64,000 nt of DNA, taken from an uncultured Chitinophaga sp. (GTDB taxonomy: Bacteria; Bacteroidota; Bacteroidia; Chitinophagales; Chitinophagaceae). The position numbers and the translations under genes are program-made. A model generated the notes under the pieces. That model was not told the origin of the DNA, did no database searches, and saw nothing but the letters and a program-made list of their open reading frames with translations. Of this stretch, positions 49,941 through 56,866 are shown piece after piece (the first letter of the stretch is position 1; each line of letters starts with the position of its first letter). The stretch lies in contig NZ_CAMLHC010000005.1 in assembly GCF_946479755.1 (NCBI RefSeq), positions 124,001-188,000 of the forward strand. Direction: 5' to 3'.

Positions 49941-51707
49941 TTACAACACCTCGCTGCCGCTGGTGTCCTCCAGATAAATAAGGGCGTCATAGGCATCTGG
50001 CAATATGTTGTATTCAAACTGTGCGTTGTCGCCATCCATCGCTATCGACCCAATACTTCGTAAACGGGCGTGGCGCAACAACCACGATGCTGGCTCGTCC
50101 TGCAACTGCCGCTTACGAATATCCAGGACAAAATTACCCAGACCGCTGGCTTGCGCATACTGTTCAAAAGAACGCGGCACCGGCGCTGCCAGCACGTTAT
50201 CCCGCTTTAACTCGCCTTTTCTGATCGCTGTATAGGTTCCTTTGGTTGTACTAAAACCAATCACGACCATCTTCTTTTTGAATGCCCTGTCGAGCTGCCC
50301 GCCCATCACCGCGGGATGTTTGCTGACATGACCGTTATGCGCCCACAGTACCATCTTCTGATCAGGATAACGTTTGGCCAGCCATTCAATATTTTCCGCC
50401 ATGGCCTGGTCGCGAATATTAAAACTGCTACCATGCTGGGTAGCGAGTGAAAAATATTGCTGCAATACCACCAGGTTACGCGTCTGCCATTCCACTATAC
50501 TGTCGCCTGCCTGTAGTGCATACCGCTGACGGTTCTTCTTCAGCAATGCCCCTGTCTGCGCCAGCCAATCCTTTAAGCGTGCGTTGTCTTCGCGACCCGG
50601 CGTCTGCGCCGGGCCAGCTGCCCTTAATTGTTCGCAGTACCGCACCACCGAATCCATCAGTGGTTTAAGGTCCGTAGCATACTGTGTGGCAAACTGCTGG
50701 AGGTTATCACAGGCGCCTTTGCTGAACTGCATGTCAAAACCGGTAAACTGCACCATCTTATCCGGATGCGCGATATTGTAGGCCCGCATCCATTTCGCCA
50801 TCGCCAGCACTTCTCTGGTATGCCAGGTCCAGAAGTATAGCGCATCCAGTCCTTTCTCTGCGGTGCCTTTACCATATAACACATATTCATTCATGATATT
50901 GGTCTCCGGCAGATTGGCTTCTATCGCAAAAATCCGAAATCCCATTTCCGTTACCAGGAACTCCAGCAGCCGGTGTTTCATCCGGAATACTTCGCCCGAA
51001 CCATGTGTACATTCTCCCAAGGCCACTATGCGCGCATCACCGATCAATGGTTTCAGGCCCTGCAAATCGTCACTGCCATGACCGGCATCTACTGTTTTCA
51101 AGGGTATCGCATGGGTTTTCAACCAGTTCAGCTCCGCTGTCTTCCCGGCGATATCTTCCGGCGGAATTAACTGCACATTTTTACCATCAACAAACAAGGA
51201 AAGGCTGTCCATCCACATCCGTCCTTTCCCTGTCAGCAAACCGCCTAAAGTAATCTGCGTAGCCTGCTTGTCCAGCTTTAATATGATCTCATAAAGCGTC
51301 CACGGCGTGGTGCCTGTAATACCACGCCGGCGCATATTATCGAAAGCACCGGTGCCGTCCACGCGCATCCACAGTCCCGCCCAGCCGCCTTCTACAGCTT
51401 CTGTACGAACATAACCACGCAGCTTCACTGTTTTGCCATAAAAATCAACCGGTATTACATAAGCCGTCACGCCAGGCGTTTGGGCGCGGCTGCTGTCTTT
51501 CGTTAACCGGATGGCATACCGCCCGGAGTACGCCATGGCACTGTCCGTCGACACGCGGCTGTCATTTTCCGGCGTGGCCACAAATGCTGTCCAGCCGGCA
51601 GGCAATGCCGTTCGTGCATCGATTGTCTCCATGTCCAGGTTATAACGTTGCTGCGCGCTCAGCAGAAAAGGTGTTGATATTAACAATAAAAGCAGGATTT
51701 TCTTCAT
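49941..51707 (-). CDS. Secreted erythromycin-esterase-like protein with N-terminal sandwich domain
   Basis: A 588-residue protein. The signal peptide is about 1-18. The N-terminal part (about 20-195) has the jelly-roll look of a carbohydrate-binding module (GWTAFVATPENDS, then YVIPVDFYGKTVKLRGYV). The C-terminal EreA/EreB-like domain starts near residue 215 with IVALGECTHGSGEVFRMKHR, containing the conserved Glu and His of the family, then EANLPETN and FTGFDMQFSKG. Family members open macrolide lactones, but many Bacteroidota homologues are uncharacterised hydrolases, so resistance should not be assumed. Monocistronic, with a probable -7 (7 of 8) upstream. Confidence 0.82.
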   Translation of the reverse strand: MKKILLLLLISTPFLLSAQQRYNLDMETIDARTALPAGWTAFVATPENDSRVSTDSAMAYSGRYAIRLTKDSSRAQTPGVTAYVIPVDFYGKTVKLRGYVRTEAVEGGWAGLWMRVDGTGAFDNMRRRGITGTTPWTLYEIILKLDKQATQITLGGLLTGKGRMWMDSLSLFVDGKNVQLIPPEDIAGKTAELNWLKTHAIPLKTVDAGHGSDDLQGLKPLIGDARIVALGECTHGSGEVFRMKHRLLEFLVTEMGFRIFAIEANLPETNIMNEYVLYGKGTAEKGLDALYFWTWHTREVLAMAKWMRAYNIAHPDKMVQFTGFDMQFSKGACDNLQQFATQYATDLKPLMDSVVRYCEQLRAAGPAQTPGREDNARLKDWLAQTGALLKKNRQRYALQAGDSIVEWQTRNLVVLQQYFSLATQHGSSFNIRDQAMAENIEWLAKRYPDQKMVLWAHNGHVSKHPAVMGGQLDRAFKKKMVVIGFSTTKGTYTAIRKGELKRDNVLAAPVPRSFEQYAQASGLGNFVLDIRKRQLQDEPASWLLRHARLRSIGSIAMDGDNAQFEYNILPDAYDALIYLEDTSGSEVL

Positions 51708-51860
51708 AGCGGATAACAGATCTTGGCACTGCTAATTTAACTGTCAGCCCTCATAAAAATGCTGTCATTGTCTTTTTTTTAACCGACAGGACAATTTGAT
51801 TCTAATGTTATTTTAATGTATAGCTACCCCTGCGGCACCGTTTTTGTGGCCTGCGCGCCT

Positions 51861-52928
51861 ATGTGGAATGATATATTAGAAAAAACGGACCATTTGCCCA
51901 ACATCCTGTGGGACCTGATGTTGGTGGGCATTTCAGTAATTGCGGGATGGCTGATCAAGTTTCTGCTATCGCTCTTCCTGCGCAGGACAACGGTAAAAGA
52001 AGGAGACTTCTCACTGATACACAGCGTGCTCTTTCATCTGGGAAAAGCATTCAATTTTTTCCTGCCCCTGCTCATCCTCAACATGCTGATGCCCCTTATG
52101 CGGGTACCGGCAAAAGATGAAGTGCTGCTGAACCGCGTAGTGGAAATCGCATTAACGCTCTCTTTCGCAGCGCTGCTGATCGGCGCCATCAAAGTATTGG
52201 AAGATTATGTATACCACACATACGACCTCAAGAAAACCAACAACCTGAAAGAGCGGAAGATACGTACCCAGCTGCAGTTTGTACGCAAACTGGCTATTTC
52301 TGTGATATTAATACTTACGGCCTGCGCCATCCTGCTGAGCTTCGACAGCCTGCGTAAACTGGGAGCAGGACTCCTTACCGGTGTAGGTGTTAGCGGTATC
52401 ATCATCGGTTTTGCTGCGCAGAAATCGCTCGGCAACCTGCTCGCCGGCTTTCAGATCGCTTTTACACAGCCTATCCGTATCGATGACGTATTGGTAGTGG
52501 AAGGGGAATGGGGACGTGTGGAGGAAATTACCCTCACTTACGTAGTGCTTAGTATCTGGGACCAGCGCCGGCTCATCCTGCCTATTAATTATTTTATAGA
52601 GAAACCTTTTCAGAACTGGACCAGAACCAGTTCTGAAATATTAGGCACCGCTTTCTTCTATCTCGATTATTGCGCACCGGTGGATAAAATCCGCGCTGAG
52701 TTTAACCGGTTGCTGCAGGCTTCTCCGTTATGGGACAGGCGCGCCAGCGCATTGCAGGTAACGAACACGACTGAACGGACCATCGAAGTAAGGACGCTCA
52801 TGAGTGCCGCCACATCCGGCAATGCCTTTGACCTGCGCTGTTATATGCGCGAAGAACTCGTGAAATTTATCCGGGAAAATCACCCTGAATGTTTACCTAA
52901 AACAAGGGCGATCGTCTCGCAAAGCTAG
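51861..52928 (+). CDS. Mechanosensitive ion channel, MscS family
   Basis: A 355-residue MscS-like channel. There are four predicted transmembrane helices (about 15-40, 58-80, 95-115 and 145-170), and the pore helix LGAGLLTGVGVSGIIIGFAAQKSLGNLLAG is near residues 170-199. The beta domain follows with PIRIDDVLVVEGEWGRVEEI. An upstream ATG at 51816 would add 15 residues rich in Cys/Pro with no family match, so the ATG at 51861 is preferred. The stop codon and last residues (SQS) are encoded by one arm of an inverted repeat. It is longer than the MscS at 34229. Confidence 0.87.
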   Translation: MWNDILEKTDHLPNILWDLMLVGISVIAGWLIKFLLSLFLRRTTVKEGDFSLIHSVLFHLGKAFNFFLPLLILNMLMPLMRVPAKDEVLLNRVVEIALTLSFAALLIGAIKVLEDYVYHTYDLKKTNNLKERKIRTQLQFVRKLAISVILILTACAILLSFDSLRKLGAGLLTGVGVSGIIIGFAAQKSLGNLLAGFQIAFTQPIRIDDVLVVEGEWGRVEEITLTYVVLSIWDQRRLILPINYFIEKPFQNWTRTSSEILGTAFFYLDYCAPVDKIRAEFNRLLQASPLWDRRASALQVTNTTERTIEVRTLMSAATSGNAFDLRCYMREELVKFIRENHPECLPKTRAIVSQS

Positions 52929-53051
52929 CTAAGATCTTAGCGAGTAATAAGAACGCAAAGGTCCGGAGATCAATTGGTATCTTATCTCGCAAAGCAAGCC
53001 AAGATTTTTGCGCTCTTACCACTCGCTAAGATCTTAGCTAGCTTTGCGAGA
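52915..53051. repeat. 31-base inverted repeat spanning two convergent gene ends
   Basis: Left arm 52915-52945, right arm 53021-53051, perfectly complementary. A third, degenerate copy in the left-arm orientation lies between (52985-53017, beginning TCTCGCAAAGCAAGCCAAG). The arms contain the stop codons of both flanking genes and encode the identical ending Ser-Gln-Ser. CGCAAAG/CTAAG-type palindromic repeats are frequent between genes in Bacteroidota, so this is probably a repeat element that also works as a bidirectional terminator. Confidence 0.85.
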
Positions 53052-54516
53052 TGATTTTGCGGAGGATGCCCACCGCCTGTTCCAGTTCCGACGGATTGGA
53101 CGACGCGAAACCCAGCCTGGTGTGATTTAATTTCACACCGGGCCCGTCGAAGGTATGCCCGTCGTAAAAATAAAGTCCCTGCTGCAGGGCTTTCTCCGCC
53201 AGCGTTTTCAGGTTGATGCGGGGATCAAAGCCGGTCCATACCGCGAGACCACCTACCGGTACCTGGAAGTGCACATCGTTGCCCAGCTCGGAGCGCAGCA
53301 GTTCACAGAAAATGTCTCTGCGCTCCCGGTACAAACGCAACGATTTGCGGAGGTGCCGGTGGATAACGCCGCTCTGCAACAATGCCGCAAAAGCATTCTC
53401 CAGCATCAGATCGCCCTGGCGATCTACAATACGCCGCAGCTTCGCCAGGTAGTTGATCACATTCTCAGACCCTACGAGGTAGCCTACACGAAAAGCCGGG
53501 GAAATGGCTTTGGTGAACGATCCGCCGTACATCACCATACCCGCTTTGTCTGCGCTGGCCAGCGGCGCCAACGGCTTGCTCAGGTAATGAAAATCGTAGT
53601 CATAATCATCTTCAAAAATAATGAAGCCGTATTTTTCGGATAGCCGTAACAGCTGTAAACGCCTGTCTGTCCGCAGCACCACCGTGGTGGGATAATGGTG
53701 ATGCGGCGTTACATATACCATGCGTACTTTTTTCTGTTGACAAATACGTTCCAGCGCATCGGTGTCCATCCCGTATTCATCTACCGGCACGGTATGCAGC
53801 TGGGCGCCGGCCTGTTTGAAATTGGCCGCGGCACCTGCCCAGGACATGCTGGCGCTCACCACATGGTCTCCTTTGCTTACCAGCCCGGTGGCTACCAGGA
53901 AGAATCCCATGATGGTGCCTCTGACGATCAGGATATTTTCAGCGGTAGTATTGAGCCCGCGTGTTTCGTTGAGATATTCGGACAACTCCTGACGCAGGCG
54001 GGAGGCGCCGGTGGTGTCGCCATAGCCGAGGCGCACATAGGGGTTGCCGTTGAGCAACTGACTGCGGTAGTTACGCGTCAGCTCATCCAGCGGGGCGAGG
54101 CGGGCATCGGGGAAACCGTCGTCCAGGTGCAGCTGGCTGTAGGCCTTCATCACCGGGCGGTTGAGGTGTTCCGGCACCGTGAACGGGAAACCTGCCGTCC
54201 GCAGGGGGTTGAAAGTGGCCTCCTCGCTGGCCGTCAGCGTCTGTAGTTCTGTTTTAGGAAGATGGCGGGCCACGAAAGTACCGCTGCCGGTATGGCTTTC
54301 CAGCCAGCCCTGCGCCAGCAGCTCGTCATAGGCACGTACGACCGTCTTGCGGTGCAGCTGCAGTTTCTCGGCCATTTCGCGGCTGCTGGGCAGCCGTTGA
54401 CCGGCGTGCAGGGGGCCGGTCCGGATAAATCCCATCAATTGATTGGCCAGCTGCAGGTACACTGGCTGCTTGTCATCCCGGTCTAATTGTAACAGGGAGA
54501 AAATTGGACTACTCAT
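53038..54516 (-). CDS. pdxR: MocR/PdxR-family regulator (GntR HTH plus aminotransferase-like domain)
   Basis: A 492-residue MocR-type regulator. The N-terminal GntR winged helix (about 15-85) contains LPSSREMAEKLQLHRKTVVRAYDEL. The C-terminal fold-type-I aminotransferase-like domain binds pyridoxal phosphate, with candidate Lys336 in GGSFTKAISPAFRVGY and the FEDDYDYDF motif before it. Such proteins control vitamin B6 synthesis or transport or amino-acid genes. The ATG at 54516 is chosen over a GTG at 54540. It is back to back with a PNPOx-like gene, a plausible target. The pdxR label is by family; the exact regulon is unknown. Confidence 0.85.
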   Translation of the reverse strand: MSSPIFSLLQLDRDDKQPVYLQLANQLMGFIRTGPLHAGQRLPSSREMAEKLQLHRKTVVRAYDELLAQGWLESHTGSGTFVARHLPKTELQTLTASEEATFNPLRTAGFPFTVPEHLNRPVMKAYSQLHLDDGFPDARLAPLDELTRNYRSQLLNGNPYVRLGYGDTTGASRLRQELSEYLNETRGLNTTAENILIVRGTIMGFFLVATGLVSKGDHVVSASMSWAGAAANFKQAGAQLHTVPVDEYGMDTDALERICQQKKVRMVYVTPHHHYPTTVVLRTDRRLQLLRLSEKYGFIIFEDDYDYDFHYLSKPLAPLASADKAGMVMYGGSFTKAISPAFRVGYLVGSENVINYLAKLRRIVDRQGDLMLENAFAALLQSGVIHRHLRKSLRLYRERRDIFCELLRSELGNDVHFQVPVGGLAVWTGFDPRINLKTLAEKALQQGLYFYDGHTFDGPGVKLNHTRLGFASSNPSELEQAVGILRKIISQS

Positions 54517-54548
54517 TTTATCTGAATCGGATGATAACACCGAGCCAA

Positions 54549-54564
54549 TAAAGGTACAACTTTG
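54549..54564. promoter_or_regulatory. Abutting divergent -7 elements of MocR and PNPOx-like genes
   Basis: TACCTTTA on the - strand (54549-54556, 7 of 8) faces left toward the MocR gene, and CAACTTTG on the + strand (54557-54564, 7 of 8) faces right toward the PNPOx-like gene. With no bases between them, RNA polymerase cannot occupy both at once. The shared site also suits autoregulation. Confidence 0.5.
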
Positions 54565-54581
54565 TGAAAAATTACAACGAC

Positions 54582-55208
54582 ATGCAACCTATTCCCCCAC
54601 ATCTCACCCCCAGCCGCTATCCCAAGAGGGCTTCCTACGACCGGGATGCCATTCACGCCATCCTGGACGAAGCCCTCGTGTGTACAGTTAGTTTTACGCT
54701 GGATAATAAACCGTTTGCCATTCCCACCGGCTTTGTACGCCATGAGGACAAAATATATATCCACGGTTCCGTGGGCAGCCATTTCATCCGCGAAATAGAA
54801 AAGGGACTACCGGTATGCATCACCGTTACCCTGCTGGATGCCATCGTAGTGTCCAAATCTGCTTTCAACCATTCGATGAACTACCGCTCCGTCATCCTGT
54901 TTGCCACCCCGGAAAAAATTGAGGACCCGCAGCAGAAAACCGAAGCCTTCCGCTGGCTTACGGAGAAGTTCGTCCCCAACAGCTGGGACTACCTGCAGCC
55001 CGTCAAAGAGAGCGAAGTCCGGAAAACGACCATCCTGGCCTTCTCCCTCGAAGAAGCCTCCGCTAAAATACGCACCGGCATGCCCGGCGAAGATGAATAC
55101 AAAGACCTGCCCATCTGGTCCGGCATCATCCCGCTGGAAACACTGCGACTGACGCCGGTGACGGAAGACCTCAGCGAAGGAATACCGTTGCCCCCACATT
55201 TGTTGTAA
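54582..55208 (+). CDS. Pyridoxamine 5'-phosphate oxidase-like FMN-binding protein
   Basis: A 208-residue split-barrel flavoprotein of the PNPOx-like superfamily. The core beta strands run from about residue 35 (VCTVSFTLDNKPFAIPTGFVRH) through IYIHGSVGSHFIREI near 70. The family includes heme-degrading enzymes, 5-nitroimidazole reductases and B6 enzymes. I cannot tell which applies. The ATG at 54582 is preferred to the GTG at 54564, which overlaps the predicted -7 element. A nearby MocR regulator is the main hint of a B6-linked role. A hairpin and a terminator follow the gene. Confidence 0.8.
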   Translation: MQPIPPHLTPSRYPKRASYDRDAIHAILDEALVCTVSFTLDNKPFAIPTGFVRHEDKIYIHGSVGSHFIREIEKGLPVCITVTLLDAIVVSKSAFNHSMNYRSVILFATPEKIEDPQQKTEAFRWLTEKFVPNSWDYLQPVKESEVRKTTILAFSLEEASAKIRTGMPGEDEYKDLPIWSGIIPLETLRLTPVTEDLSEGIPLPPHLL

Positions 55209-55222
55209 TAGCACATACCCCT

Positions 55223-55333
55223 GATTCCCCTGCTAACGAAGATCAAAGCAAAGATGAACAAGATGACCCAACAGATGAAAGCAAACACACGATACATACC
55301 AGCCCTGCACTGATCTTCGCTATCAGGGGAATC
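55223..55333. repeat. Long imperfect inverted repeat with phased purine loop
   Basis: Left arm 55223-55245 and right arm 55311-55333 are complementary at 21 of 23 positions (GATTCCCCTG...CGAAGATCA). The 65-base loop contains a rough ~10-base repeat of AAGATGA-type units. It lies between the PNPOx-like stop and the GntP gene. It resembles intergenic palindromic repeats common in Bacteroidota and shows no gene. Confidence 0.75.
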
Positions 55334-55339
55334 ACTCGT

Positions 55340-55363
55340 AACCCCGGGCATCAGCCCGGGGTT
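55340..55363 (+). terminator. Hairpin terminator before the GntP gene
   Basis: A perfect 9-base stem (AACCCCGGG / CCCGGGGTT) with a 6-base loop, followed by AATTATAATTT. It probably ends the PNPOx-like transcript. The T-run is interrupted. Confidence 0.7.
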
Positions 55364-55430
55364 AATTATAATTTGCGGGATGCGGATATAATAGATATCT
55401 TGTAGGATATCAGAACTATCACTGCCGCCC

Positions 55431-56765
55431 ATGAACACTATCTCGCTGTTGCAGAGTATCAGCGGGCTGCTGGCTGGTATCGCACTGATTGTGATATTGA
55501 CCGCACGCTTCCGGATACACGCTTTTTTCGCCCTGTTGCTGGCCGGACTGTTGGCCGGGCTTATTTTCCAGCTACCGCTGACGGATATACTCACCACTAT
55601 CAAGACCGGCTTCGGCCAAATCATCGGCTCTCTCGGACTGCTGATTATTCTCGGCACCACGCTGGGGCTCATCCTCGAGCATACCGGCAGCACCACTGTG
55701 CTGGCCAATTACGTGCTGAAGCAAACCGGCACCGGCCGTTCCCCGCTGGCACTCAATATCATCGGCTACCTGGTAGGCATGCCTATTTTCTGCGATTCCG
55801 GATTTATTGTGCTGAGTGGCCTGAACAAGGCGCTGGCATGGCGCTCCGGTGTATCCATGGTCATCATGGCGTCTTCGCTGGCCACCGGCCTGTATGCCGT
55901 GCATTGTATGATGCCGCCGCATCCCGGCATTACAGCCGCTACCGGCGTTATTCAGGCCGATATGGGACGGGTGATGTTATTCGGCCTGCTCATTGCACTC
56001 CCCGCTTCTTTCTGCGGATATGCGTGGTCGTTATATGCCGGCCGGCGGTTGCCCGCCATTGCGCCCGCCGCTATGGAGACCGACGCCACGCCGGATGCGC
56101 TGCCCTCCGTCTGGATGTCTGTCCTCCCCATTGCCGTGCCCATTCTGCTGATTGCCCTGCGCTCTTTTTTTACGCTCGAACAAAAGATCCTCTCCCTCCC
56201 GCTGCAACTACTGAACGTCGCAGGCATGCCAGAGATCGCCATCACCATCGGTATCGCGCTCGCGCTAATGGGCATGCGTAAAAGTCAGGGTGACAGCTTC
56301 CGCAAAATACTACAGGAAGGCGCAGAGAAAGCCGCCGGCATCCTGGTGATCATCGGCGGTGGCGGCGCATTTGGCGCCATCCTCGCGAAAGCAGGCATCG
56401 GTGCTCACATCGCTGACAATCCGGCTATAACGGGCACGGGCATACTGTTGCCCTTCATCGTGACTGCCATCCTGAAGACCGCGCAAGGCTCTTCCACCGT
56501 GGCCATTATCACCGCCGCCTCTATCATTCACCCTTTGTTGCCCGCCCTCGGGCTGCATACACCTGACGGCTCCCTGCTCTGCGTATTGGCCATGGGCGCC
56601 GGTTCCATGATGGTATCCCATACCAACGACGCTTACTTCTGGGTGATCTCCCGCTTCTCCGGGCTGGAAGTAAAAGACATGCTGCGCGTATATACCGTGG
56701 CCACGCTGGTGATGGGCATTGTCGCCATGCTGGGCGTGTACCTGCTGTCACGGCTCATATTATGA
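55431..56765 (+). CDS. GntP-family permease (gluconate:H+ symporter-like)
   Basis: A 444-residue inner-membrane permease with about twelve transmembrane helices. Family segments include GTTLGLILEHTGSTTVLANYVLK near residue 80, GYLVGMPIFCDSGFIVLSG near 110 and AILKTAQGSSTVAIITAAS near 345. GntP transporters import gluconate or related sugar acids and hydroxyacids such as D-glycerate by proton symport. No gluconate kinase or dehydrogenase is adjacent, so the substrate is open. It is transcribed alone after a terminator. Confidence 0.9.
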   Translation: MNTISLLQSISGLLAGIALIVILTARFRIHAFFALLLAGLLAGLIFQLPLTDILTTIKTGFGQIIGSLGLLIILGTTLGLILEHTGSTTVLANYVLKQTGTGRSPLALNIIGYLVGMPIFCDSGFIVLSGLNKALAWRSGVSMVIMASSLATGLYAVHCMMPPHPGITAATGVIQADMGRVMLFGLLIALPASFCGYAWSLYAGRRLPAIAPAAMETDATPDALPSVWMSVLPIAVPILLIALRSFFTLEQKILSLPLQLLNVAGMPEIAITIGIALALMGMRKSQGDSFRKILQEGAEKAAGILVIIGGGGAFGAILAKAGIGAHIADNPAITGTGILLPFIVTAILKTAQGSSTVAIITAASIIHPLLPALGLHTPDGSLLCVLAMGAGSMMVSHTNDAYFWVISRFSGLEVKDMLRVYTVATLVMGIVAMLGVYLLSRLIL

Positions 56766-56812
56766 TATCATAAAAGATGGATGAATGGTTACCATCTAAT
56801 GAAAATGATGAG

Positions 56813-56820
56813 TATTTTTC
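56813..56820 (+). promoter_or_regulatory. Probable -7 element (TATTTTTC) for the phospholipase C gene
   Basis: Seven of eight consensus positions match. It would give a leader of about 40 bases before the ATG at 56867. Confidence 0.4.
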
Positions 56821-56866
56821 GCCCCGACACAAACTAAACTAGCGACACATTTAAACAATTCCACTC

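Noticed and set aside
49941..51707. Reading the Ere-like gene as a macrolide-resistance determinant
   Set aside because: The domain is fused to a sandwich domain and exported, no other resistance or mobile genes are near, and many Bacteroidota homologues are uncharacterised.
52915..53051. Interpreting the three related segments as a CRISPR array
   Set aside because: Only three copies, one inverted and one degenerate, with unequal spacers and no cas genes; it is a palindromic repeat.
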